This document shows, in pieces, positions 26,096 through 38,110 of a stretch of 64,000 nucleotides of DNA (positions are counted from its first letter, which is position 1; each line of letters starts with the position of its first letter). The notes under the pieces were generated by a model. It did no database searches. It was not told the DNA's origin and was given only the letters and a program-made list of their open reading frames with translations. The stretch lies in contig OW028573.1 of NCBI GenBank assembly GCA_932294295.1, forward strand, positions 57,327,829 through 57,391,828. The letters run 5' to 3'. The position numbers were made by a program, and so were the translations under genes. The stretch comes from Alitta virens. Its lineage: Eukaryota > Annelida > Polychaeta > Phyllodocida > Nereididae.

Positions 26096-26799
26096 ATCTA
26101 ATAGGTTAATTTGTCAGCCTTCGTCACTGTGGTTTGGCAGACGAATAACTTGTAAGTCCAAATAGCTGTAGAAGTCACTAGTCAGGCTCTCTAGACAGAC
26201 TGAGTGTGGAATGGCAAAGGATTTGTGTCAAAAAGGTTTTCAGTGATATTACTGATAAACAAAAATACAAGACCGAATCAGTAAACCTTTGATGGTATAT
26301 ATTTCTGTTATGAAATCCAGCTATGTTCGGTGCAGGTTCGTAAAACACTGCGGATAGAAAAGTGAGATTTATATTCATTGTAGTTGGCAAATAATATTGT
26401 ATGATCGTGTCGGTGCTTATGAACAGCTTTTCGCACCTTTCCAGACTCAAAAATTCAGAAGTTCTTGTTAACTCCATGGAGTTTGCAGAAACAGAATGAC
26501 TGGTGACCAGCTGCCAGTTTGTCTAGGCAACTAATAAAATGTAATTACAAGTAATTCGTAACACATCACAAGTCATTAAAGCCAACCATCTGATCTACAG
26601 AGAGGTGCCCGAGGGGACAGTCCGAAAGAGTTCGCTGTCTGTGGTGGTCAGTTGAGTGACCATCACCAAAGGTTATAATTGTTGATGGCGATAAAACAAA
26701 GATGAAAGTTTCTCACGCAAAATGCAAATTAAGACCATTTTTCATTACAGTGATTTTAGTAGAGCTTCCTGCATTTTATCATGTGGGTCTGCTCGATCT
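26096..26799. other. Upstream region of the Gly/His-rich gene
   Basis: No coding region is supported. The TATA box of the next gene follows at 26800. Confidence 0.5.
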
Positions 26800-26808
26800 T
26801 ATATAAAG
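26800..26808 (+). promoter_or_regulatory. TATA box of the Gly/His-rich gene
   Basis: TTATATAAAG lies 97-105 bases before the ATG at 26905. The start of transcription is expected near 26830, leaving a 5' UTR of about 75 bases. Confidence 0.7.
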
Positions 26809-26904
26809 AGGAAAGAGTGATTCAGAGGCATTTGATGAGAAGGACTTGATTGGTGAACTAGAGAGAAGCCCAGGTGCAGCATAAACACAACAGGCTTTAT
26901 CCTA

Positions 26905-27468
26905 ATGGGGCAGCCTTTACACATCTTAGGGGCCTTGTGCCTTTGGGTCTTCCTCTGTCATTGTGATGCCATGGGATTTGGATCAAGTGGTGGATACGGA
27001 GGGTCTCGCGGATTTGGAGGATTCGGCGGAGGGATGTCAGGCTTTGGAGGCGGTGGTCGTGGAGGATTCGGTGGAGGGGTGTCACGCTTTGGAGGCGGTG
27101 GTCGTGGAGGAGCGAGGGGGTTCGGTTACGGTATTGGAAGTAGCTTGGCAGGCGGAGGAGGATTCGGACTGTCTGGAGGAACGAGTGGAGCTGGACAGTC
27201 TGGTGTTCGCTTTGGAAGCGGGGTGAGAGGAAACTCCAGAGGGTACAGAGCCCCTGATTTCAGCAATGTAGGAGGACACGGCGGAGGACACGGCGGAGGT
27301 CACGGAGGAGGTCACGGTGGAGGTCACGGTGGAGGTCACGGCGGAGGTCACGGAGGAGGTCACGGCGGAGGTCACGGCGGAAATCAGGGCGGAGGCGGAA
27401 GTTACAGTGGAGGGAGTCATGGAGGGGGAGGAGGCAGAATAGGCGGAAGTTCATACAGGCCTTTTTAA
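26905..27468 (+). CDS. Secreted glycine/histidine-repeat protein
   Basis: A 187-residue single-exon protein. Residues 1-22 (MGQPLHILGALCLWVFLCHC) form a signal peptide. The rest is extremely Gly-rich: first FGG/GFGG repeats with Arg and Ser, then nine consecutive GGHG units (about residues 124-160, DNA 27274-27390), then a GGxGG tail ending SSYRPF. Such repeats occur in structural extracellular proteins (shell or cuticle matrix, byssus, silk-like proteins) and in glycine-rich antimicrobial peptides. His-Gly repeats can bind metal ions. A TATA box precedes and AATAAA follows (27644-27649), giving a compact transcription unit. The exact role is unknown; a matrix protein is my preferred inference. 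Confidence 0.85.
   Translation: MGQPLHILGALCLWVFLCHCDAMGFGSSGGYGGSRGFGGFGGGMSGFGGGGRGGFGGGVSRFGGGGRGGARGFGYGIGSSLAGGGGFGLSGGTSGAGQSGVRFGSGVRGNSRGYRAPDFSNVGGHGGGHGGGHGGGHGGGHGGGHGGGHGGGHGGGHGGNQGGGGSYSGGSHGGGGGRIGGSSYRPF
27274..27390 (+). repeat. 12-bp tandem coding repeat (GGHG)9
   Basis: Nine units of the type GGTCACGGCGGA with mostly third-position variation, which suggests selection on the protein repeat or slow divergence after slippage. Confidence 0.9.
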
Positions 27469-27643
27469 TGACTATTTGATTTAATGAAGATTTTATTACC
27501 TTTAAATCATGTGTTTCTGTAAACGGATAAGAAATTTCGTTACTTGAAATTGTTTCATCGAAAGTAATAATTAGTTGAAGTTGTGACATATTCATGCATG
27601 TAGGCATGAAAAAAATAATTTTCCTGGCGCTGTCTCATTCAGA

Positions 27644-27649
27644 AATAAA
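27644..27649 (+). terminator. Polyadenylation signal AATAAA
   Basis: Lies 175 bases after the stop of the Gly/His-rich gene. Confidence 0.65.
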
Positions 27650-28998
27650 GCTTTTGAACAGTATTTCGTGCTATCTTGTGTTAATTTGTATATTTGATTT
27701 ATTTATTGATTGATTGATTGGGCATAGCTTCATTTTGGCCGATTTCAACGACTCCGCCACTAACTGGTGAGCTGGGCCAAATATGCAAATGGGCTGTAAA
27801 ATACAATTAAAAAATATACACCAAAAAACGTTTAAATCAGGAGTGGCAGTTTACAAGTTTATAATGACACCCTCGTGCTATTGAGGGAAGATGTTCTTTA
27901 AATGAAAACTTCGTGCGGTCATAAAAATACTTTGTGTGTTTTTCGTGTTAGATGTCACTAGATGGTTACATAATAGCTGTCAAAATTAAGTCATAAAATT
28001 ATGAACCAAAAGAAAAGAAGACACAACGCGTGTCCTAGAGGTCAAAAAGGTCAAAAGTCAAACTATTTAAAAAATATTTCAGTCAATTGTATAGTGTGGT
28101 CTACCCAAAGTAGTTTTTTTTTAAGTTTTTTACTTTATTAATTTGCACATAAGCAAATAGAAAAAAAAAATACATTTTTGTACTGGGGTAGGGAAGTAAT
28201 TATGGGGTCAGTCAGAAATGTAACTCTCAGTGTGGTTGTTCAGCTCTATCTGGTCCGTCAATCTGTCATATAAACAAACATGGTTGATGTTTTCCCTGTG
28301 GGTATCCACCGCACACCTTCCTGTCTGTCGTCTAGTGTCGAACTAACCATAATATTACAGTTTAGACAAGGCAACTACCATTTGTCCTTTAAAGTACCTC
28401 CGGTGAAACCATGGCAATCACATTGGTATAAACACACAACCATTTTTTAGTACCATTAAATGTAGATATCCCGTATTTTGGGTGACCCTTATTAATAAAG
28501 AGCAGGAAAAGGTGAGGTGAGCATTTTAAGAGATTCAGGTAGAAGTACTTTGTAAAAGGAGCATTGGGTCAGTTTCCCACACCATACAGCCCTCAATATG
28601 CCATAACCTGGTGTCCCTGCATCTAATTACTATAATATTGGCTGTCATATGAGCTAACATGGTTAACTTTGGCTATATTTTGCACTGACATGCCCATAAA
28701 TATATCACTGACAATTACAGTTACTGGTTAATCATTTATTGCTTGTTAGACAGTAGGTAGCCGCTTGTCAATCCTTAGCTGGAGGATGTTTAAAGTAAAT
28801 ATGTAATGGGCTGGCATTAGCTGTGACTCAAAAGGCGCGCGTTACAGATGCAGACCACAGTTCAAATAACGGTATTGAAGTCACTACGTACAAGACCAGC
28901 ATTCTGATGAGTTCAAGTGATTGAGGATTGTCAGTATTTAAGACCTTGTGTGTTATAATGGATTCATTTTGTTGATAGCCTGCCAGGGGATTGGAGGA
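27650..28998. other. Intergenic, no gene seen
   Basis: Contains a short (ATTG)n run near 27701-27720 and several A- or T-runs. The minus-strand frame 28828-29064 has no motif and overlaps the promoter of the next gene. Confidence 0.5.
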
Positions 28999-29008
28999 AT
29001 ATTTAAAG
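28999..29008 (+). promoter_or_regulatory. TATA-like box
   Basis: ATATTTAAAG lies about 40 bases before the Met at 29049. Transcription would start near 29030, downstream of the upper ATG (29025), which favours 29049 as the start codon. Confidence 0.5.
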
Positions 29009-29048
29009 CGACTAAACATTTGTGATGAGGAATTACTTTCCACAAAAA

Positions 29049-30086
29049 ATGACTTGCACAACATTGGAAATTACATTTCTTATAATCACAATTTCACAAT
29101 TGACTTTAGCACGGAGTACCCCACAGAATTCTTTCATGAAATATGAAGAATACCAAGAAGACTTTTCAACAAATTCAGTCACACTGAATGATGGCGTGAA
29201 CAACATTTATTCTGAAGCTTCCTGGAAATCTTCATATTCTAACAAAGATGATGGCAAGCAAGGTTTTGCAACATCCTCACCATCTCCATCCTGGATTAAG
29301 AGAGATACAAACGCTCTCAATAATGTTGATGGAAACTTTGGGAAATCTGGGCATGCGCCTGCCATTTGGAGGTATGAATTGAACCCAAGTAACTGGCAAC
29401 ACCAAAGCAACAACAATTGGCTGTTTCCTCCAAATCACCATCCCCAACGTCACCAACAATGGCATTCTCCTAAACAAGCCGAATATAACCAACCCAGACA
29501 TTTCAGGTTACCTGACAATCCTTTTGGGGGCTTCGTCTGGAATTGGAGACGAAATGTTCTCAGCAAAAATACCCATCCCTCTTTGATGCAGATTCCTAGT
29601 CCCATGTTTGGCAGAGGTTTCAGTCTCAACAACCAGTTCCCAGATAAATTTAGAGGTATTGGGATATTTAATTATGATCAACAAACTAATGGTCACCAAG
29701 GACAAGAATATCGTCATTATGACCCAAGTCTTGGTCGCAATGCTTTTCCATACCCGAACAATTTTGGTGATCCTTTTCATCATAGATTTTCCTTAGATGA
29801 TCCACCTATAACGTCTTTGCAAACTTCACATGCCATTTTTCCTCTTTCTGAATCTGCCCCTCCCCCTGATCCCCCACCCCAGCCTCACTCTCCCTCTCAT
29901 ACCCGGTGGCTGCATGACAAAACACCCCATGTCTTCAAGATAGTCCACACAGGACTGGACGTTTACACATGGAAGAATGGCAAGAGAGTTCTCTATCCTC
30001 AAACGACCAAGCTCAAAAACCTCAAAAACTGGATATCCTCACATGATGGTGAAGAAAGACTTAATCTTAAGAGCAGCGATGGGTAA
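29049..30086 (+). CDS. Secreted Pro/Asn/His-rich protein, cysteine-poor
   Basis: A single-exon frame giving 345 residues from the Met at 29049, or 353 from the in-frame ATG at 29025. Residues 1-22 (MTCTTLEITFLIITISQL) form a signal peptide. The mature part is low in Cys and rich in Asn, His, Pro, Trp and Phe, with a run PPPDPPPQPHSPSHTRW followed by a more ordered end (HVFKIVHTGLDVYTWKNGKR, then NLKNWISSHDGEERL). AATAAA starts 27 bases after the stop (30113), so the gene probably ends here. The composition and the K-x-WIS...ER motif resemble the protein at 39896-42151, suggesting distant paralogy. That protein has an extra C-terminal CBM14-like exon which is absent here. Function unknown; probably an extracellular matrix component. 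Confidence 0.75.
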   Translation: MTCTTLEITFLIITISQLTLARSTPQNSFMKYEEYQEDFSTNSVTLNDGVNNIYSEASWKSSYSNKDDGKQGFATSSPSPSWIKRDTNALNNVDGNFGKSGHAPAIWRYELNPSNWQHQSNNNWLFPPNHHPQRHQQWHSPKQAEYNQPRHFRLPDNPFGGFVWNWRRNVLSKNTHPSLMQIPSPMFGRGFSLNNQFPDKFRGIGIFNYDQQTNGHQGQEYRHYDPSLGRNAFPYPNNFGDPFHHRFSLDDPPITSLQTSHAIFPLSESAPPPDPPPQPHSPSHTRWLHDKTPHVFKIVHTGLDVYTWKNGKRVLYPQTTKLKNLKNWISSHDGEERLNLKSSDG

Positions 30087-31309
30087 TGCCTTTAGAAAGG
30101 GATCACACCAAAAATAAAATCACCCATGGCTGAAAAAGTATGGTGATCATAGCCTAAATTTGTATATAACGGTGTGTGGTCATTTTGATGGTGATATGGA
30201 AATTAGTATACTTATTAGTACTTTGTGTACATGATTCAATCTTCAGTATTTGCTTCCTTTTTGTTTTTTTTACTAAATAGTGATAGCTTTTGTATTGTAT
30301 ATCTTTTTCATATCTGTGTTTGCAGTCACACTAGCAGAAACCAATAGAATGTATATATGGGAATGCTTCGCTTTTTTGTTTGCTTAAGGCCTGTAATTAC
30401 ACTTGTCAAAATGTGATTTCTAATTTCAGTGATTATATCCAGTAAGCCATGATCGTATGATAGAATTTAATTACACAAATTCCACACTCATAAACATGTC
30501 AAATTGTACATTTATGCTCCTCGTTGATAATATCGCTATGTACATATCTCATACATACACTATATTACTTGCTGTCATAATTTGTCACTATGGTAACAAA
30601 TTAATTGCCTAGGATTCATCAGTTGCTCACTTTATGCACCGATAAATGTCACAGTGTAAATATTCCAGAAGGCAGTCTTGGTTTAGTCAATGACTCACAA
30701 CTCGAAAATATAATGACAATGATTTTGGTCGACTTTGGTAAATTTTATTAAAAAGTATAGAAAATGAAATGGCTTAATTACAAAATGTTTGTATATATAT
30801 ACGTGTTTATATTGTTGATAATCCAGCAACATTTGAGTTATTAAAATCATATAAAATTGCAAAAAAGTTGTTATGTAACTGTTCAAATATCAAAAATTCA
30901 AAAAGGACGATGATATCACTGGTGCAGTAAAGTTCAGTCTGGCAGAACTGGATTGAGGGATTAAGTTCAGTTGCAGTCGTCATGTATTCCGCACGTGGTC
31001 ATTGGAACGTCAAATCACAGCGTCACGTCCTTAGTTCTAGGAAATTTAGATAAAACTTAATAAGAACTCTGGTAAAAGAAAGCATGTACTGACAATGGGT
31101 CATGATTTATAAGAGATATAAATAAGTTTTATCTACAGCAGAGCTCTTCCATAATAATCTCTTTCAGTATATCTTTGTCCATTCATTATGAACTGTAATG
31201 CAGCAGAAGAGATTTTGCTATAGCAACTCTGATCTAATCGCTTCAAATATGATTTATATCTGGCAAATAAAAGTACATTATCATACCAATGAATGTTGGT
31301 TAACACTAA
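30087..31309. other. 3' UTR and intergenic
   Basis: AATAAA at 30113-30118 probably ends the upstream gene. I looked here for a CBM14-like exon matching the paralogue's second exon and saw none. The remainder is AT-rich and featureless. Confidence 0.5.
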
Positions 31310-31387
31310 TTTATTATATGTTTATTGTTCAGTCTGCTTGTTTTTACAAATGCGGGGCTTTCTTACAATTCATTCCCAGAAGGAATA

Positions 31388-31513
31388 TTACCAGTTGTAG
31401 TTCTGTGGTACGTCTTGATAAACCCTAGCTTCCGGTTCTGGTCTTAAAATTTCCGGTTTTTCTGTCGTTTCCGGTTTGTCTTCAATCACCTCTTCAACCA
31501 TTGTGTTTGTCAG
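31388..31513 (-). CDS. Exon 3 (Pro/Glu-rich tail) of the CBM14-like gene
   Basis: 41 codons plus TAA. The acceptor TTGTAG has a weak pyrimidine tract, so this exon is less certain than the first two; the frame and acidic composition fit exon 2's end. Confidence 0.6.
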   Translation of the reverse strand: MTNTMVEEVIEDKPETTEKPEILRPEPEARVYQDVPQNYNW

Positions 31514-33956
31514 CTACAATTCAACATTCGCAAATAAGAGGGGAGTAAAATATATAGCATTTTGAATCAGAATGTTCACCAATGCTCTTTGACTGAGTGA
31601 TGGGATTATAATAAACAGAAACATGTATTGTAGATAATAAACAACATGTATTGCAGATGGGTAAATGTTTCTTAATATTGTGTGGTTCTTTCTGAAGAAC
31701 TAATATAACATTCACTTCATACTTTTAAGTGACAAGACTAACTGATTGGAGATATTATGTTGAGTATGTGTATCAAATGTAAGTGGCTTACATAATGATG
31801 ACATGCTACGGCTAAACTGAACCTTGACGTTAGTGTCGTCTTAATTGTGTGACTAAACAAATTGGTACTATAGGTTTATTAATAATCGTTGTCAACAGTC
31901 CAAAACAAGACTGACCTCATAAAACAAAATATTAACTGCTGGTCAAAACTGATTGATCGTAAATGGCCTTATAATGTGTCCACTTAGAAGTCCTTTACAT
32001 ATATATAACACCAATATAAGACTGTTATATAACAGCAATCTACATCCCACCACAAAAAGTCTAGTTCGTGTAAATACTTTGTCCATAAAAAAAAGATTTT
32101 GGTCCAATACAGTCAGCATGATGGCCAATATTTAATGGATTAAGAGCATTCTTAAATCCAATAAAGTGCATCTCTAAATTCAAATAGGAGATATAAGGTG
32201 AGCTGATATGTTTATTTAAATCCAGCAGTGTAGAGACCCAGCTTTATAGTAGGGAGCATTAGTTATTTGATCATTCACTGCATTGATTAGTGTACCAAAT
32301 GTTCTTTTCAACCCTTATCCAGGATTTTAGGTAGGTTTGGACTGATCCTAATTAGACTGACCTCTTGAGTGTTTTGAGTGTTGCTAGGGTCCTCAATGGG
32401 CTCCAATGTCTTCTTCTCTTCAATAGGCTCCTCATAGACATCTTCGGTGTAGGTTCTCTTGAGGACACCCAGCAGACACTTCTCCTCATGGTCATTTTCT
32501 GTGCAAGGATCTTTCTCTGACCAGTAGAAGTAAGGGTGGACCATCCTGCCAGGGGCACAGTCCATGGAATAGGGATAACCATTCCAGCACCAGATGTATT
32601 TGCACAAAGGGTCTTGTGGATTTCTGACATAGCTCACTCCAACATATCTGCACAGCTCTGAGAAAATGGACAAAGTAATGACATTAGTGTTGGTAAACTG
32701 AGCTATCAAAATATTGATACATTATTTTAATTCCCTACTTTTATACACTAAAAAATCCTATTGAGTATCACATTTGATAAAACTGATAGCATGGTTTTAT
32801 CTGACAAGTTATAGTCAGCTTTAGCATGTGTTATTAACCACTATGACTTTTTTATGTGTCAAAAATCATCACTTCACAAACTTGTTAGTAATGGCTATAT
32901 TTGGGGTGGGGGGGATAACTGTGAACAAAATACGTAGAGGGGATTAATTTCGGTTAATTAATCAAGTAGAGAACACCTAAGTAAAACGTCGAATCGCAAA
33001 AATCGGCCAAGTTGTTCAAAATGAAATTGCATTTAGAATGCAGGCACTCAGTCAACAGGGTCCTACAATCGTGTCTAGTGTCCATGGCCAGACACTTTAC
33101 AAACAGCCTGTTTTTAGCACCAGGCAGTTATTTTTTGTACATGCATATTTGTACCACGGGAAACAAATTGTTGTTTATATCTATAAACTTCCATTGCTGA
33201 GTGGTATAGCTGCACTTAAGTTATTTTGCTTACTATAGTTTATTCTGTAGTAGCTGCAGTGTTTTCCAACATGACAGTCTCAGTTCTTATATTGAAAAGT
33301 ATATGACTGGAGAAGGTTAAACCTATAGGCATATTATTAATAACGTTACACTTCATATATAATGGCATCATGCACTCCATTATTAGTTAATTGAGGTGAT
33401 TACGTGGTAGTTTGCTTAAATCACTCACAATTACTCTCCTTTGCAACAGATGGCGTGGTTGATTTGCCACGTGCGAATCACGTGCCTGCCAAGTGGGATA
33501 ATTAAAAAAAAAAGCACTGTCACTTCTGTTTAGTTTTTTTCTTCTTCTTGATATTGCATGTTTGTTACATTGCACTGTCTGAAGTTTTGTATTTAGAAAC
33601 ATGTGCAATACAGGTAAATAAATGATCATTTATTCTTAGAGCTTTGCTGTTCGCCAACATACATGTTAGAAGCATTTTGACTACAGTACAGTATATCGGT
33701 ATCTAATAAATGAACTTTCTCTCAGATATACAGCCAAAATAATTACCTTTTCAATTGCAAGGTGAATTCGCTACATTGCCAAGTGTTCACAGGCCACAAT
33801 CACTATTCAAAACAATTTGACACACTCACCTTTCATGAAGTCGATGTTGTAGGCGTTGGTGGCCACCTGATCGGCCTGGTCATACGCACCGATGCTATAT
33901 GAGTGGACCACTCCAAAATAAATGCATGATAAAACCAGAATACTAGAGAGACCCAT
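31388..33956 (-). CDS. Secreted protein with one CBM14-like chitin-binding module
   Basis: A three-exon minus-strand gene, joined in frame to 182 residues. Exon 1 (33830-33956) encodes a signal peptide (MGLSSILVLSCIYFGVVHS) and ends phase 1 at AAAG|GTGAGT. Exon 2 (32362-32657, acceptor TTTTCTCAG) encodes the Cys module and ends phase 0 at GAG|GTCAGT. Exon 3 (31388-31513, acceptor TTGTAG) encodes an acidic Pro/Glu tail ending QDVPQNYNW. The module has six Cys in the spacing C-x15-C-x4-C-x9-C-x16-C-x9-C, with CKYIWCWNGYPYSMDCAPG matching the centre of peritrophin-A/CBM14 domains, which bind chitin outside the cell. Start choice: a TATA-like box at 34021-34030 places transcription downstream of the upper ATG (34008-34010), so the Met at 33954-33956 is preferred. 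A minus-strand AATAAA lies at 31310-31315. Confidence 0.8.
32362..32657 (-). CDS. Exon 2 (CBM14-like module) of the CBM14-like gene
   Basis: Acceptor CAG immediately before 32657 and donor GTCAGT after 32362. The joined codon at the left boundary gives Glu, followed by LCRYVGVSYV. Confidence 0.82.
33830..33956 (-). CDS. Exon 1 (signal peptide) of the CBM14-like gene
   Basis: ATG at 33954-33956, donor on the minus strand after 33830 (GTGAGT), phase 1. Confidence 0.8.
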
Positions 33957-34020
33957 CTTGAGCAGTTGAATGTGTCCTAGCGAGGTATGTAATGTGTTCT
34001 GCTTGGTCATTAGTGGCCAG

Positions 34021-34030
34021 TCTTATATTA
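34021..34030 (-). promoter_or_regulatory. TATA-like box of the CBM14-like gene
   Basis: TAATATAAGA on the minus strand, about 65-75 bases before the preferred start codon. Confidence 0.45.
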
Positions 34031-35050
34031 GTGGTGACAACTGGTGTCCCTCTTATGATCCCTAATTGCACTTCTTTCTTTTTGACTTAACCAGATGTCA
34101 CGCTCACCAGAGGTTGCTGTCCTCAATGAAACAACAACTTAAGGTCCTTCATCTCACTTCAAAAAAGTCCTAATTACGCTATGAAGTTTTTGTTCAAAGA
34201 AAAGTTCATTTGCGTACCCAGTAACCATCTATTCTTGTGATGTGTTTCAAACTAATTTGAAATCAAGATGTTAAGTGGCCACACGTGGTTTGTGTAGTGT
34301 CATTTCATTTGACACGACATCAGCTAAAAAAAATTAAAATGGTTTAGTACTCACTAACTGTCTATGAAAAATTATGTAATTTAATTTTATATTTAAAAAC
34401 ACCACATTATTTACACTGGTGTCCTTCTGCTAACTTATGCTTTTACCTGAGAAACTTCAGCGAGTACTTGTCCGTACTACCACCAGGTGGCCAATAACAT
34501 GCCATCTTGTGGCGAATTATATTTTGTGATTAATATGCACTATATATCAAATGACATCGAAAAAAACGTGGGACATATATTCTTCAGTGCTCAGCTAACA
34601 ACTAACACACTGCAGGGGTTTTCTGTATCATCTGCAGCATTCCATGACTCCATGCAATGGAAGCTATGATAAGTACACGTGCCTGTGATCACCTGTAATG
34701 TTTCTATATCTGATACAATAATACTTGGTAGTGGTAATGATAAATTGATGTTAAACCTGCAACTAAACCTTTTTTAGTTTCTTCATTGGGCCATACAGAA
34801 CACTCTCCATGGATGACACAATTTAAATTGGCAGCAGATTCAGTCTGCTGGTGACTCCATGGTCTTATCAAGGACCTTCACCCTTAATTAATTATTGCCA
34901 ATTATTTGCCAACATATATATATATATCTTTTATTCGACAGCTTCATGTCATTACATATGTGTCACAATGTAAACAGATAATACAAAGTAAATGACATAC
35001 AATAAAAGCATTATCCATAACAAATGATCTAACACATTGGTATTTAAAAG
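34031..35050. other. Intergenic, no gene seen
   Basis: Upstream DNA of the minus-strand CBM14-like gene. No exon or repeat family is recognised. Confidence 0.45.
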
Positions 35051-35051
35051 G

Positions 35052-35055
<4 letters not shown>

Positions 35056-35091
<36 letters not shown>
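35056..35091. repeat. (TA)n microsatellite
   Basis: About 18 TA units next to the 3' side of the LINE remnant at 35.1-38.1 kb. Confidence 0.95.
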
Positions 35092-35100
<9 letters not shown>

Positions 35101-35139
35101 AAAAATATACAAGATCAAAGATATGGTATACAAATGTTT

Positions 35140-38110
35140 ATAATGCAGAGACTCTCAGAATGATGGTCAACATGTTTAATGCTGGACGATGGATGATGAA
35201 TCAAACATTTATTAGGCATCAATATTTACCAGAAATTTTCTAAGGGATTTTAACAACTCAGGCTCTTTTGATTTCATGATGGTCTTAAATCTATCTTCAT
35301 TATTTAGTTGCTCAAAATTATCTATGTAATCATTAGGTACTTTAAGGAGTTCCTCACGACTAAGTTTATTATGCGGACATACTATGAGACAATGTTTTTC
35401 ATCTTCAATTTCATGCATACTGCATTTTAGGCATAGCCTCTCAACTGTTGGCAATATGGGATTTTCATGTCTACCTGTTTCAATATGCAAATTATGTGTG
35501 CTTACTCTAAATCTGGCGATTTTATTATACATTTTTCTGCTTAGGTTTAATTAGAGATAAGGTTCTAGTCTATAATCAGTGAAGAGTTAATAGGTTCTAA
35601 GTTTTGGCTGTAACGTGAAATCATTTATTTCAGCTTATATAGTTTCCTGACATTTATTATAAATTTTAGATTTGAATGTTTTAATTATGGATTCTAGCTC
35701 ATTATTCGCAAGTCTTAAATGGTCTCTTTGTGGATAATGTTCATTGAGTATATGAATAATTTTTGCAACCCAAGTGTTATTTACCAGAAGTGTTAATCTC
35801 TGTTTGCTCGTTTAAACATTTTTTAAGAATATTATTAGCTGGAAGTTTTCCCAGTTTAATCCAGTTTAATCCAGTAGTTAATTATTCTGAACTGTTGCTG
35901 CACATACTATACACTGCTTGTAATGAGGTCTGTCTCCTAACTCCCAGCATATTTTTCAGATATCCTAATTGTACCTTTTCTAGGTTTTTAACAGGTTTGT
36001 GACTGGACCATAGTTCACAATTATATTCAAGGACTGGTAAAATATATGTGTCAAACATTTTTAGAGCAAGTTTAGGAGTGATGTGTCCTAATGCCTGCTT
36101 AGTGTCACTTTGCAAAGTAAAAAGTGTAACAAGATAATCAGTCATTTTTACATGCATGTTACGTTTTGTTAGTGTCCTAGATATTTAAAGGTGTCAACGT
36201 TTTCAATTAGTTGTGTATCATATAGTAAAATTGCTTTTGCCGTGTATTGCCATATTTCATTATTTTAGTCTTTCCTACATTAACAATGAGATGCCACTTT
36301 TTGCAGAATTCATGAAGGGAATTTATGCTGTTTTGAACAGATGTTTAGGTGTATCATAACTTCCCTCCTCCGTTATTACACTGTCACAGATATGAGTAGC
36401 TAAAGAGTTGTCACAGGAATAGGATGATGTTTGCATAGTATTAACAATCAATCTCATATGTTCATTGTCAAAGTATTCAGTAGGAGGGGGTTGGGACTGT
36501 TGTAGAAAGTATTCATGAAATGTATTAACTAGTTGGAAATGTCTCTTTTTCCTTTGTATTGTCTGTTTATAAGCCTTGCAAAGATCACTATATTAATTTT
36601 TATGGGCTTCCACTGATAAGTCGTTATTTTTTGCAAAATTGTTAACTAGCTTTCTTAACTCTTTACATTCATCATCAAACCATTTGTTATTTGGGATGTG
36701 CAATTATGTGATCTGGGTCTCTTTTTTTGAAAAGTGGGCTGTATGCTATCAGTTACGTATTTGAAAACTGTATCAATTAGTGTTCCTGCATTAACATTAT
36801 TTTCAATATCACAGCCTAGTTGAAAGAGTGTTTGTTGAGAGCTTTCAAGGTCATAGTTAGCCATGTATTCATTGAGTTTGTTCCTATCATACACATATTT
36901 GAATGTTGAGTTTTCTGATTTATCACCCAGTCTAGGGTTACAAATGTTAATTTTCCTCACCGCCGGTAATTCCAAACAAAATCTCAATGGTCGATGATGA
37001 GACTCAACAATTTTTTTTGTGTTATTTCAAAAGTCTGTTAGATGTTGAAAATGCTCTTAGAACATAGCAAATAATCTACGACACTTTGCGGAGCATAGCA
37101 TGTAAAGTCACAGGTTTTATCAGCATTGTAATATCCATTCATAATTTTAAGATTGCTGACTTTACATAGATCTAGAAGTTCTTTACCAAATGCATTTACA
37201 ACTTTGTCTTTTGAATGTCTTTCGTGGAATGGCCAGAAATTATTAACTCCAATGACATGGGACACTGCATTGTTTAGGTCTGCAATAATATCAGAGTTTT
37301 TCCCATTTAAATTTTGTTCTACATCGATTTATGTTCCAGTTCTACTGTTGAAGTCACCAAAGATTGCAACACATGGCGTTTTGTTAAGACATGATGCAAT
37401 GTCTTCCCTAATCTGGTTATAAATATCATTGCTATGGCTACTATTAATGTTAATTGTGCTTCCCTGTGGGGGTATGTACAGCCCACCTAAATATATTTTT
37501 GACTGATTGCTACTTGAAATTTTTAACCAGTTTACATGCTCTTTAGCTTTTACAATAGATACAGTTTTAGTTGTACATAGCACATTCTTCATCAGTACTG
37601 CAATGCCACCTGATGGCCTTCTAGCTTTAGGGTGTTGAAAACTCCTTTGACAGTGGAAATATTTGTGCCCATCAATGTTAGCTTGAAAGCTATCTAGTTT
37701 CATTGTTTCACACAAGAATATGATATCGTTATTTTTAACTAGTTGTATGATTTTTGAGATCTAAAATTTTTTACCTATACCCTGGATGTTCCAAGATAGC
37801 ACTTTTAGAGTTTGATATGTACTAGCCTGTCCACTGTTTAGTGATGTGCACTGATTATTGTTATGATCATCATTTAGAATCTGGGTTTCTGAACATTGAT
37901 TAACATTGTTTAAGTTAGAGCCTAAGTGTTCACTCGAAGTATTCTCAACAAAAGGGACATAAAAATGTTTAGCAACAGAAGTCATCACACCATCTCCTAA
38001 CATTACACTACCAAAACCACAATCATGCACATGAACATCAATAACATTTGACAAGATTTGTTCATTAATACCATTGTTACACTCATTGTTTGATTTATCA
38101 GTTGCACAAC
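35140..38110 (-). mobile_element. Non-LTR retrotransposon remnant with deleted RT core
   Basis: Minus-strand pieces appear in LINE order: start of an endonuclease (VLSWNIQGIGKKF, about 37775), then CETMKLDSF through CVAIFGDFNSRTGT (37329-37715), then HVIGVNNFWPFHERHSKD to APQSVVDYLLCS (37038-37265). A linker follows (36655-36987), then the thumb-like end KWHLIVNVGKTKIM (about 36275-36310) and TYILPVLEYNCELW (35882-36157). A C-terminal zinc-knuckle-like CLKCSMHEIEDEKHCLIVC (35212-35532) closes the order. The RT fingers and palm with the YxDD motif are missing between about 36310 and 36400. Frameshifts and stops are frequent. The clade cannot be fixed; an L1/Tx1- or Nimb-like type is possible, and it is clearly distinct from the CR1/L2 copy at 2.4-6.8 kb. 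Confidence 0.8.

Noticed and set aside
27082..27607. Antisense frames across the Gly/His-rich gene (VTSAVTS and RRDLHRD repeats)
   Set aside because: They mirror the sense repeat and have no signal, promoter or splice context.
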